Below are positions 48,420 to 59,904 of a stretch of 64,000 nt of DNA, in pieces. The notes under the pieces were generated by a model. That model worked only from the letters and a program-made list of their open reading frames with translations. It did not search any database and was not told the DNA's origin. This stretch comes from Peromyscus leucopus (lineage: Eukaryota; Chordata; Mammalia; Rodentia; Cricetidae): NCBI RefSeq assembly GCF_004664715.2, contig NC_051070.1, positions 41,132,456 through 41,196,455 of the forward strand. The letters run 5' to 3'. The position numbers were made by a program, and so were the translations under genes. Positions within the stretch are counted from its first letter, which is position 1. The number at the start of each line of letters is the position of its first letter.

Positions 48420-49933
48420 ATTTTTCTTTAATTGAAATAAATTTTTCATATAATATATCCTGATTACAGTTTCCCCTCCCTCTACTCTTCCCAGTTCCTC
48501 CACTCCTCTTCTCCCATTTAGATTCACCCCATTTCTGTCTCTCTTAAGAAAATAAGATAAAACAATACAAACATATTGGAAAAGAACAAAACAAACATAC
48601 ATAAGGAAAAGAGCCCCCTAAAAGGCACAAGAAATCAGAGATACACTTGTTTGCATACTCAGGAATCCCATAAATATACAAAACCAGAAGACATAATATA
48701 TACACAAAGACCTGTAGAGTGTAAAAGAGAAAAATAATAAAAAATAAAAAAATACAAACACATAGTATGAAATAATGAAAAGAATAGAAAAAGCACTGAC
48801 CTGACATTTTACCAGAAGGAACCTCCAATGATGCAGTTTAGTTTGTTTTCTGTTGACTGTCTGCTGGGCATACACATTGCCTTTAAGAGTAGTTTGTTTC
48901 CTGAATGAGACTCCCTTGGATAAAACTAAATTTTCATTTACAATTTGTAATCAATTGGTATAGTTTCTATGTTAGAGATGGTGGCATGTTTCCATTTTTT
49001 TTTCAGGTCCAGGACCTCATCTGGAGCAAACCCCAACAAGCCCATTGCATTCTGTCTCAATTTCTATGAGTTCTCATGTTTTTCTGTCTTGTTTGGGATG
49101 CCTTATTTCCTTGGTGTCCTCCATCCTTTCTTGCTCTTATACTCTTTCCTGCCTCTTCTTCTGCATAGTTCCCAGAGACCTTGTGGGTTTATATTTGAGG
49201 GAGAAACCTGTGTTGGGCTGAATGTTCAAAGGCCTCACATGCTCTGCTTGTTAATCAGGCTGTAGGTTTCTGTATTTGTTCCCTTCTGCTACAGGAGGAA
49301 GCTTCTCCAATGATGGCTATGTAAGAGTACAGCAGAATCTCAGTACTACACATTTTATTGTTACATTTCTTGACTAGAACAGTATATTTTCTTATACTTA
49401 CTTCCCTGGACTATCTAGTTTCAGATTTTGGTTCACAAAATCTTTGTTGATTATGGATTTCATCTTACAGTGTGGGAAATCAAATCAGATATTGATTGGT
49501 TTATCCAACAAGCTTTGTGCCACTTTTGTGCTATCTAATCTTTGCAGTCAGGACAGCATTGAAGATGAAAGTGTTTGTGGTTTGGTTGATGGTTTTGTTT
49601 CTACTTTGGAAGCCTGTAAAGTATCCTCTGGTATCGTGAACTTTAATACCCCATAGGTGTGAAGACTCTAGGTAAGATTCAGCTTGACTTCTCTGTATTT
49701 AGTGAGTTATGTATGTGTTGTCTTCAGCATTGGGGCTTTGTTTTCAGTTTATGGAGAGAAACCTATAGTCTTGCCAACATTCTGAATTGTTTGGGGTTCA
49801 CATGGGACTCCTTCAGCCAACAACTCAATCAGAACTAACACAAGTGTAATTCTGGAATCTTCATTTTTGTGACAAGAAATGTCCAGTTGGGGCTTTGTCC
49901 TCCATGTTATTTAGTAACTTTATATAGATCCCC

Positions 49934-49996
<63 letters not shown>

Positions 49997-50248
49997 TTAA
50001 ACTGTATTAGATTCCTTTATTACCCCTCAGACAGCCTTTAACTTTTGCTGTCTCTCTTTTGTAATCTGGTCTTCTTCTTCCCTCCCCACTCATCTTGATC
50101 CAGGGAATGCAGCCACTTCTACCCTCCATCCATCCATCACTTATATTTCAGTATTTTTGGAAGATCTATCTGTTCTCCATTTTCTCTTACCTTCTACCTA
50201 ATTTCTGTGGTTCTATGGATTATAGCTTGTTTATCATTGATTTAACAA
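48420..50248 (-). mobile_element. 3' UTR of a near-complete L1 (L1-A)
   Basis: The 3' terminus on the minus strand reads GGGAGGGGAAACTGTAATCA then GATATATTATATG and an A-rich end at 48420. A block GGGATTCCTGAGTATGCAAA (reverse, near 48664) corresponds to GGGAATCCTGAGTGTGTGAA at 62970 in the plus-strand L1, so both share a long 3' UTR type of roughly 1.5-1.8 kb. An (AT)n at 49937-49994 lies within. Confidence 0.82.
49937..49994. repeat. (AT)n microsatellite
   Basis: 29 AT units inside the L1-A 3' UTR. Confidence 0.97.
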
Positions 50249-53200
50249 CTAATATTCAAATATAAATGAATGAATATCATATTTGTTATTACCTCAGTCA
50301 TTATTTTAATGCCTGAGTAATGTTCCATATGTAATGGTACCACATTTTCTTTATCCATTCATCTGTTGAGAGACATCAAGTTTATTTCCAATGTTCTGCT
50401 GTTTTGAATGAATCATCAATAAACATGTTTGTGCAAGTGTCTCTGAGATAGGATGAGGCATCCATTAAGTATGTTCCCAACAGTACTGTAGTGAGATCCT
50501 CAGGTAGACTGATTCACAACCCCTGAGGAACTTCCACAATGATTACCATAGTAGCTACACAACTTTGCAGTCCTACCAGCAATGGAGGAGTTTTCCCCTT
50601 ACTCCACATCCATATCAGCATGAGATGTCATTCGTTTTATTGATCTTAGCCATTCTGGTGTGTGGAAAATGAAATCTCAAAGTAGTTTTGGGTTACATTT
50701 CTCTGCTGTTTAATGATGCTGAAAATTTCTTTAAGTGTTTCTTAGACATTTGAAATTCTTTTCATTTTTGAGAATTCTGTTTAGATAAGTATCCCAATTT
50801 ATATTTATTTTGCTTGTTTATTGGATATTCAGTTTTTTAAAATTTTCTTTATATTTTGCATTTTAGCCCTCTATCAGGTTGCCAAAACAGTCTTTTTCTC
50901 ACCCTGTAGGCTGCCACTTTGTCCAAAGGATAGTATTCTTGGCCATGCAAGAGTTTCTCAATTTTAATGTTCCATTTAGTAATTGTTCTTAATACCTTTT
51001 CTAATGGTGGTCTGTTCAGAAAGTCTTTTCCTGTGCCAATGAGTCCAAGGTTATTTTCCATTTGCTCTTCTCTCAGACTCAGTGCCTCTTGTTTTATATG
51101 GAAGAATTTGATCCATTTGGAATTGAGGTTTCTGCATGGTAATAAGCATAGATCTGTTTCAGTTCATTGATATGTAACTATGTTGTTTGACCAGCATCAC
51201 ATGTTGAATTGCTGTCTTTTGTCCAGTTAATATTTCTGGATTCTTTATCAATAATGGAGTGTCCATATGTGTGTGGATGTATGTATGGATCTTCAGTTCA
51301 CTTCAATTGACCGGTGTGTCTGTTTTCATGGCAATGACATGTTTTTATTACTATAAATCTGTAGTACAATTTGTGGTCAGGGACAGTAATAAATCCCACA
51401 CTTTTTTTTGTTTTCATGTTTTATTTTAGTCAGAATTAATTTATTTTTAGCTATCCTAGGGTATATATGTTTCCATATGAAGTTTAGAATTGTCCTTTCA
51501 ACATCTGCGAAAATTTGTGTTGTAATTTTAATGGGAAGTTGCATTGTGTCTAAAGATTGCTTTTGATAAAATGGCATTTTCACTATGTTAATTCTGTGGT
51601 TCCATGAGAATAGGAGATCTTTCAGTCTTCTGGTATGTTGAACTTACTACTTCAATGTCTTAAACTTTTTATGATACAAGAATTACATTTGCTTTGGTAG
51701 GGTTACCACAAGATTTTAACATAATTTGATGCTATCCTGAAACTAATTCTTTCCCTTTCTACATTTAATGAGAAGATTATATGTTTTTATCTTTCATTTA
51801 TTTAAAATGATAGTTTGTACTTACCAAGTTATGTATGTAACAATCTATCTCTGGGATGAAGCCTACTTTTTAATAATGGGTGAGCTTTTGATGTATTCTT
51901 GAATTTGATTTGCTGGTATTTAATTGAAAATTTTTGCATCTAACTTCATAAAAGAAATTGGTCTGTAAATCTATATCTTTGTTGGAGCTTTTTATGGTAT
52001 AGGTATCAGGGTAACAGTGGCATCATAAAATGAAATGGGAAGTATTATTTTGGTTTCTATTTTGTGGAATAATTTGAAGAGTAGGAACTGACTCTTCTAT
52101 GGAATAAAAGTAACAATACATGATAAAACCATCTCATTCTGGCCATTTTTTTTTTCATTAGGAGATTTTGAATTACCATTTCTATTTCCCTAGGTGTTAT
52201 GGATCTGTTTAACTGGCTTATTTGTCTTTATTTAATTATGTATTAGGAAAATTATCTATCTCTGCTCTATTTTCCAATTTAATGTAGAACAAGTTTTGAA
52301 GTATGTCCTTGTGATTTTCTGTATTTCCTCAATGACAGCTGTTATGTCCCCTTTCGTTCTTATTTTTATTAATTTGGCAGTTCTCTCTCTGCCTTTCACT
52401 TGATTCGTGTGAGAATATGTCAATTACTTTATTTTTCTCAAGGAACTAACTCTCTGTTTCATTGGTTGTTTGTACTTTTTCATTTCTAGTTTATTGATTT
52501 TACCCTTGAGGTTGGTTATTTCTTGTCATCTACTTTGGGGTGAGGTTTCTTCTTTTTGCTATAGAAGTTTCAGGTGTACTGTTGGTTATTAGTGTGAGGT
52601 CTCTCCTTTTTTAAATTTTTTTGTATGTAGGCACTTAATCCTATGAACTTGCCTTTTAGATCAGCATCATAGTGTGGTGGTATTGTGTTCCCCAAATTAT
52701 TATGCGGCCTAATAAATTTATCTGGGGTCAGAGAACTAGATACAGAGGCTAGAAAGTAGTGGCACTCACACCTTTAATCCTAGCATTCCGGAGGCAGAGA
52801 TCCCCCTGGATCTCTGTGAGTTCATGGCCATACTGAAAACAGCCAGGCATGGTGACACTGGCCTTTAATCGCAGAAAGTGAGCCTTTAATTCCAGGGAGT
52901 GAGGCAGAAAGCAGAAAGGTATATAAGGTGTGAAGATCAGGAACCAGAAGCATTTGGCTGGTTAAGCTTTTAGGTTTTGAGCAGCACAGTTCAGCTGAGA
53001 TCCATTCAGATATGAGGACACAGAGGCTTCCAGTCTGAGGAAACAAGATCAGCTGAGAAGTTGGCCAAGTGAGGATAGCTGTGGCTTGTTCTGTCTGTCT
53101 GATCTTCCAGTGTTCACCCCAATACCTGGCTCAGGTTTGATTTTATTAATAAGACCCTCTAAGATTCATGCTACATCATAATTTCCCATAAGTTGTGGCA

Positions 53201-53837
53201 CATTGTATTTTCATTTTCACTCAGGTTTAGAAAGTCTTAAATTTTTATTTTGACCCATTTTTTATTCAGTAGTGTGTTGTTCATTAATTTATAAGCTTTT
53301 TATTGTTTCTGTAGTTGGTATTCATGTTTAATCTGTGGTGTTCTAATAGGATGCAGGGATTTTTTTTTTTATCTGTTGAGACTTCCTTTGTGTCTAAGTA
53401 TGCATTTTGATTTTGAGCAATTCCAGGATGTGCTAAGAAGAAGATATATTCTTTTGTGTTGGAGTGATATTTGAGTGTCTTTGTATTTACTACACAGATA
53501 TTAAGAATTGCAGTGTCTTCTTGGAGGATTTTGATTTCCTTTGATAAGTATGTTATTTCCTTTCTTATCTTTTGGTTAGTCTTGGTGTGAAATCTATTCT
53601 GTTAAATATTAAAATGACCTCACAAGTTTGCTTCTTACGATCATTTGCTTGTAATATCTTTTTGCATCCCTTTAAACTGAGGTGATTTCTTTTCATGATA
53701 TTAATGTTTGTTTCTTAGATGCAGCAGATAGATGGGTAGGGTTTTGGGTTCATTTTGTAAGTCTGTCTTCATATTAGAGGATAAAAACCATTGATGTTGA
53801 CAAATATCAATGAGCAGTAATTACTTTTTCCTGTCAT
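50249..53837 (-). pseudogene. L1-A ORF2 (endonuclease/reverse transcriptase), inactivated
   Basis: The start is recognisable at 53837 (reverse) as MTGKSNYCSLIFVNING, matching the usual ORF2 beginning (MTGK, then N-I-N-G). Downstream pieces include KMPFYQKQSLDTMQLPIKIT (51377-51583 frame) and LGLIGTGKDFLNRPPLEKVL (50849-51061 frame), both from the C-terminal third. The stop corresponding to the family's IGGY end is near 50249-50251. An intact ORF2 is about 1,280 codons and is an endonuclease plus reverse transcriptase that copies L1 RNA into the genome. Here numerous stops and frameshifts, and an LTR at 52673-53175, make it non-functional. Confidence 0.88.
52673..53175 (+). mobile_element. LTR with embedded B1-like segment, copy 2, inside L1-A ORF2
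   Basis: 503 bp, starts TGTGGTGGTATTGTGTTCCC and ends CTAAGATTCATGCTACA. TCATAG (52667-52672) and TCATAA (53176-53181) are a 6-bp duplication with one difference. Inside, ACACCTTTAATCCTAGCATT with GGATCTCTGTGAGTTCATGG is B1-like, followed by a second CCTTTAATCGCAG repeat. It inserted after L1-A was in place. Confidence 0.85.
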
Positions 53838-53840
53838 TTT

Positions 53841-53841
<1 letters not shown>

Positions 53842-53885
<44 letters not shown>
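53842..53885. repeat. (TG)n microsatellite between ORF1 and ORF2 of L1-A
   Basis: About 21 TG units in the short inter-ORF spacer, just upstream of the ORF2 start. Confidence 0.95.
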
Positions 53886-53888
<3 letters not shown>

Positions 53889-53949
53889 TGTTTCCCTCTT
53901 TTTGATTTGCTTATCTAGGCTTACTTATTCTTTGTATTTACATGTATGT

Positions 53950-54745
53950 GATTAATCTCTTCAGGTTTAAAATTTCTGCATACCTTCTGTAGGTCTGGGT
54001 TTCTGGATAAATACTGCATAAACTGGTTGTATCGTAGAATTTTTTTTTTTTTTTATTTATTCACTCCATATTTTGTGATAGAAAGTTTTCCTGGGTAAAG
54101 TAGTCAGGGCTGACGTATTTACTTTTTTAGAATTTGTAGAACATCTTTCTGTGCCCTTCTGGCTTTTAGAGTCTTCATTGAGAAGACACATGTTATTCTA
54201 TTAGATCTATCTTAATGTTACTTGGTCTTTTCTCCTTGAAGCTATTAATATTCTTTGTTGTTATTGTTGTTGTTCTATATGTTTAGTGTTTTGATTTTGT
54301 GTTATGGGAATTTGTTTTCTGCTCTAGTCTATTTGGTGTTTTGTATGCTTCTTGTACCTTGATAAGCATCTCCTTCCATAGGGCAGGGAAATTTTCTTCT
54401 ATGATTTTGTTGAAAATGGTTTCTGTGCATATTACCTGGGTTTCTTGTCTTTCTTCTATTCCTATTGATTGTAGATTTGATTTTATAACATTGTCCTGAT
54501 CTCCTTGATATTTTATGCCTGGAGTTTTTAGATTTTATGTTTTCTTTGATTGAGGTATCCATTTTTTCTCTCTTATCTATAATGTCTGAAATTCCATCTT
54601 CCACATCTTATATTCTGCTTGTGAAGCTTACCTCTGAGCTTCTGTTCCAGATTTCCCTCATTTTGGGTTTGCTTTATTGATTATATTTCCACTTTCAGGT
54701 ATGAAACTCTTCTGTTTATTTCCTTCCATTGTTTGTATTTGCATA
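53950..54745 (-). pseudogene. L1-A ORF1 (RNA-binding protein), inactivated
   Basis: The minus strand gives NQFMQYLSRNPDLQK near the C-terminal end (about 54000-54045), and MEDGISDIIDKREKMDTSIK plus FQQNHRRKFP fragments from the 54329-54604 frame. These fit the coiled-coil/RRM-CTD type ORF1 of rodent L1, with several frame changes. ORF1 proteins form trimers that coat L1 RNA. The 5' end is cut by a second L1 fragment at about 54752. Confidence 0.82.
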
Positions 54746-54751
54746 GATATT

Positions 54752-55510
54752 TTTCTTTTTTTATTATTTTTTAATTATTTTTTCATTTTACATACCAACC
54801 ACAATTCTCCCTTCCTCCCCTTCTCCTGTTCCCCACATAACCCCATTTCACCCCCCACTCTCTCCTCATAGGGGTAAGGCTTCCCTTCGGTAGTCAACAA
54901 CACTGGCTGACATAAAAGGTTGGGGCAAGACTAAGCCTCTTCCCCCTTCATCAAGGCTGAGCAAGGTATCCCACAATAGGAAATGGACTCTAACAAGTCA
55001 GTTTATGTACCCAGGATAGGTTATGGTCCCATTGCCAGGGGACTCACAAACACATCAAGTCACACAATTGTCAGCCACATTCAGAGGGCCTAGTTCAGTC
55101 CCATGCAGACACTCCTGCTGTCAGTTCAGAGTCCCTGAGCTCCCACAAGCTGGGGTCTGTGGTTTTTCACATAATGATTTTGACCCTCTTTGCTCCTATA
55201 GTCCCTCTTCCCTCTCATCAACTAAACTTTAGAAGGTCAACCAAGTGTTTGGCTGTGGGTCTCTGTATCTACTTCCATCAGTCACTGGATGTAGGGTCTG
55301 TGATGAGAATTAAGGAAGTCACCAATCTGAATACTGGGGAAGGCTAGTTCAGGCACCCTCTCCACCATTGCTTAGCTGAGTCTTAGCTGGGGTTGTCCTA
55401 GTGAGTTACTGGGGATTTCCCTAACTCCAGGTTTCTCCTTAACACTATATTGACTCCCTCTATCAAGATACCTCCTTCATTGCTCTCCCACTCCAATTTA
55501 TTCACCTCTT
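54752..55510 (-). mobile_element. second L1 3' UTR fragment nested at the 5' side of L1-A
   Basis: T-rich end on the plus strand (54755-54790), then the reversed 3' UTR with the C-rich tract at 54800-54870, CATCAAGGCTGAGCAAGGTA, GAGGGCCTAGTTCAGTCCCA and CTGTATCTACTTCCATCAGT, the same order as 3060-3640. The segment near 55380-55490 continues the 3' UTR. The right border is approximate. Confidence 0.8.
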
Positions 55511-55900
55511 TAAAGCCTTCTGCATATTTATAAAGGCTATTTAAAGTTCTTGTCTTGGTATTCAGCATTGTTTTGCTTTTCTCTGGACCATGTGTAATAG
55601 GGCTCCCAGGATCTTGTGGAGATGTATTATTATTATTGCTGTTATTAATTGTGTTTTTAGATTGTAGTCAACCATTTGCATTTGGGATGATTGTACCTCT
55701 AGGTGCTCATAACTGCCTTATCTTTGTTGTGTGGGTATTTTCTTTCTTGATAGCTATTGTTCTGTCTGAGATCTTAAGATTGTATGGTTGCTGTGTGTTA
55801 TCTGGTAGAGAATTGTCCTGGGATTTTGCAAAAGGTAGCCACAGGAGATTCTGGATAGAATGTGTTTCTAGGTAATGGGAACTGACATTTAATAATGGGA
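55511..55900 (-). mobile_element. possible 5' continuation of L1-A
   Basis: The sequence beyond the nested fragment has no better explanation and would be the ORF1 N-terminus or 5' UTR of L1-A. I see no diagnostic motif. A 106-codon plus-strand open frame here (55555-55875) has no known domain. Confidence 0.35.
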
Positions 55901-56861
55901 ATTGGCTGGAAAGGTGGGGAAATAAACAAGTCTACAGGACTCCTGAGGTTAACTAATATGTGGCCTAATGTGTTATATAAGCTTTGATGATGATGTGAGA
56001 TAATACATATTAAGTTATATTATTTTTGTGTTTTAATAATACCACTATCAATATTCTCTCTGTATATTCTGATTATATATATATGAACCATTTTGTTATT
56101 TATTTACTAAAATTCTTGTTTAATCTTAGGTTTTTCCCAACAGAGATCATATCACATTTGTGTTTTATGCCCACTCATCTATAAATAAATAATCATAAGG
56201 ATACAATTTCAAAATCAATATTTGCAAAATGCTTTGATTCTATAAAACTGTCAGTCAAGAATATGGTAATGACCACAGTATGCCTCATCCCTGTGGTGAT
56301 GGTGCAGCTAAGTATAAGGGACAAAAGGCAAGCTTCAAACAAAGTCACTTGATCAAAGAATGTGACACATCCATGAGATTAGGGAATATATACACTACCT
56401 ATAAATGGAAGCAATTATTTACAATTGGTAATATACATTGAATAAATAAAGGTTAAGAAAAGAAACATTCCTGGTATAATAGTCTCTTCAAAACTTAACA
56501 GATGCAACAACTTTCCAGGAATTAAAAGTTCAAACATCTTACATAATTGCTGGTGTAGATATTCATAGACATCACAGGCTCCTAAGTGAGCCTAAAATTT
56601 ATTTTTAATATAGTGTACCAAAAAGTAAGCATTTAGAAAAAGGTTACAGCTTGTCTATATTAAGTTACTATTGAAGTATAAAGAGAAGTTTGCTTGAATT
56701 AGTGAGGAGAATATGAACACACCATATGAATAACTTAACAAAAGAGTTTCTAAAAGAAATAGATGATGAGCTCAAGATATTAATCAGTAGTAGAGTATTT
56801 CTATAACATTTAAGAGGCCCTTGATTTTATTTTAAGAGTTTATCTACAACATAAAAGACAT

Positions 56862-56942
56862 ATATATATATATATATATTACATTATACATTATAGTATA
56901 TACCATATACTATATACTCTATATACTATATTATATATTATG
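56862..56942. repeat. AT-rich simple repeat with ATACTATAT-type palindromes
   Basis: (AT)n at 56862-56879, then repeats of TATACTATATA-like units. It abuts the B2 fragment. Confidence 0.85.
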
Positions 56943-56980
56943 AGTCAGCGCTCTTAATCTCAGAGCCATCTCTCCAGCCT
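56943..56980 (-). mobile_element. 38-bp B2-type SINE head fragment
   Basis: The minus strand begins GGCTGGAGAGATGGCTCTGA and goes on GATTAAGAGCGCTGACTC, the tRNA-derived 5' end of B2. The remainder of B2 is missing and replaced by AT-rich repeat. Confidence 0.8.
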
Positions 56981-59011
56981 TCCTTGGAATTCTTGTTATC
57001 AAGTTAAACAGACATTAGAACTATAATAAATAGGGGTTATCAAGCATAATGGCTGTTAGAAGAAGGATGACTTAATATAATTTTGGTGAGAGGAATGGTT
57101 TTACATAAAAATGTGTAATATAATAATAAGTGAAGTTAACTTCACTTGAATATTAATAAGGAAAAAGAAAGAGTTTATAAAACATAGCTTAATTTTCTAC
57201 TAGAATAACTGAATCATACTAGGCTGGGAACTATTGAATGTGCTAATGGCATGATGCAATTTATATCACAATTTGCTATTTCTAACATGCTTCTTGTTCT
57301 AGTAGTCTCAGTAACTCCAGTGGAGATAGTGGCAGAGAACAAGCGACATTCTCTAGCTGAGCCCACAAGACTTGCTTTTGCTTATGGTTTTCTTCAGTTT
57401 ACTGACACAAACACACAGCTATACAATAGTCCATGAGGAGATGTTTCTCACTCAGCAACTATGACAATAAAACCACTGACTGTAGTGAATGAATATATGT
57501 ACTATTCAGCAATGATAAACACCTCCACAGTCAAAAGAAACCATGCCTATATCTTTGCTTTCAGAATACACAACTTATAAAAATAGTCATCAAATTTCTT
57601 CTAGACATGAACCTAGCCCTGCAGGGGATTTTAGAGAATGGCAAAACTTTTTCTGAAAGTAGAAACTAAAGTTTTAGAGTAGCTAATCTTTCATTTCCAA
57701 TAAAAAATCTAGTCATATAATAATATTAAACTCACATAAAATGACTTTAGTGAAGCTGATCATTATAATTGATAGCTAGAAATGAAGAGGATAGCAAAAG
57801 AAATAAGGAGGTGTGAGCATCCTAGAAAATGTGAGAAAACATTTTGTGTTTCTATGATCCTTTCAGCCTCTTTTGGTAAGGTTCACAATGCTTACAGCAT
57901 TTTAGCATGTTTTACTTCCATTCATCTAAATAAGAAAAGGACATTCCTTGATTGTCCCATTGCTACTCTACATGACCTCTGTCACCATTTCATAAACATT
58001 AGCGATACATGTTTTAAACTTGAAGTTTGTTTTTGTCCAGTAGAAGATGCACATGTGCAATGGACACAGGTCAGTGAGTTTTGATTAACGCATCCATCCG
58101 TGTGCTACACATACCTCAAAAAACAGTTTATAGAAAATCACCTCACACCACCTTTCCACTCAATTCTTGCCCTTACCCTCACTGTTCTGAATTCTGTCAT
58201 GCTATGCTTACATCATTTTTATATGATGATTCTACTAGTCTTCTAGTATACCTTACTTTACTCAGTATAATATTTGATCAATTATTCACTTAACTCCATA
58301 AAATATTCATCAACTCAAATATGTTGTGGGATGAATCATAAGTTCAATAGTTTTTGTTTTCAGTTAAGTACAATATTGTGTTCCCTTATTTATCAATCCC
58401 TGATATATAGTTCTTTAGTTATTTACTACTATGAAGCAAATTAGCACAAACTGCTATGATCTCAAAGATGTTATAATTCAGGATCACTGATAAAGCTGAG
58501 TCATGTGCTTGGTGCTGAGCTGGACATTCAAGATAGTAGTCATGCACATCCCATGTGGGATGCCAATGAGGGGGATGCAACACAATCTGACAAATCATTG
58601 TGTTCGACAGTTAGACTGAGAGTCTAAGTTCATCACTGGCAGTAGGAAAGTGACCTCAGTCAGATCCTTGCCTTGTAGGTGACACCAAAATAAAAATTTG
58701 CAAAATCAAAGCCATTGAGAGAGAAAGACCAAGAGTACACAATCCACAATATTATTTGTCTATTTGATGGAAGTGGCATCACTTTACCTTTTTCTATATC
58801 TTTTTAATTAGAAGCAAGTCTCAATTAGCTTACATAGGGCTGAAGTAGTTACATATGGGGAATCTTAGAGGGAGAGGATATCATCAGATAGCCTCAAAGA
58901 TTCTGTCTGTGACAGAAGAGTGAAATTCTTTTTAGTTGGTGATTATAGTTAGTTTTGGTTTAACTAGCAAAGGTCTTTAGCCAATACATCTGCAGCATTA
59001 TATATTCTTTA

Positions 59012-59013
<2 letters not shown>

Positions 59014-59050
<37 letters not shown>
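59014..59050. repeat. (GT)n microsatellite
   Basis: About 18 GT units. Confidence 0.96.
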
Positions 59051-59053
<3 letters not shown>

Positions 59054-59904
59054 CACCATATGTAAGAAAAATTCAGATTAAAGTTGCATTTAAAAGAAAA
59101 ATGATTCATTAAAATTTAATTGATCAACTGTGCTATTTAAGAGAAAAATTCAAGAGGCAATGATAATTGTTTACCATGCCAGCTACTATCGATGCAGAAG
59201 CACATAGATTGCTAGTCTCAGGTCAGCTTAGACAAGTCAGTCAGTCTGCATCTGAAAATTAAATAAGACCAAGAGAATAAGCAAACAAAGTTTGAGACAA
59301 GTGTTGGTGAGATCATAAATATTTTAAATAATAATGAAAAAGAACTCTTAAAATTTATGGAAGAAATCAAGTCACAGAGTTAGAAAGTGAAAAACCATCA
59401 AATAAAGTAGACAAATAAACAAATAAAATAATCTATACCCAGACAAGAAATTCGTATAATAGGAAAAAAACACACAAAGAACAAAACTAAACTAAAAATA
59501 AACATTAAAAGAAAATAACATCATAACTATAAGGACATGTATGAATTACATTTGTCTTCCAAAGAAAAATGATTAAAATAAATAGAATGAAATGAAATAT
59601 TTAAGGGAGAAAATTAAAGTACTTAAAGAAACAAAGAATTTTCTGTCCAAAAGTATTATGCAAAAGCACATGATAAAGACTATCTGAATTCTTCTTTCTT
59701 CACACTTTTCTGAGTCAGTTTAATGTCTGTATACCTGTCTTTCAAAAATGTTCTTAAACATTTCTCAAAAGGCTAAGGATATATGTAGGAAATAAAGAAT
59801 TCCTTCTTTTTGTATTGAAGACAATTTGTTTTCACACAATATTTTCTGATTGCTCATTTCCCTCTCCTAATTCCTTCTTTGTCGTCCCCCCCAACCTTCT
59901 CACC

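Larger units (their letters stand above)
55901..59904. other. AT-rich interval with few recognised repeats
   Basis: Contains a B2 fragment, AT-rich and (GT)n tracts. The 100-codon frame at 57782-58084 has no motif. Other parts (59270-59650) are A-rich and may be old L1 but are not assignable. Confidence 0.45.

Noticed and set aside
55555..55875. 106-codon plus-strand open frame with hydrophobic stretch
   Set aside because: T-rich antisense of probable L1 5' sequence; apparent membrane segments are expected from T-rich codons.
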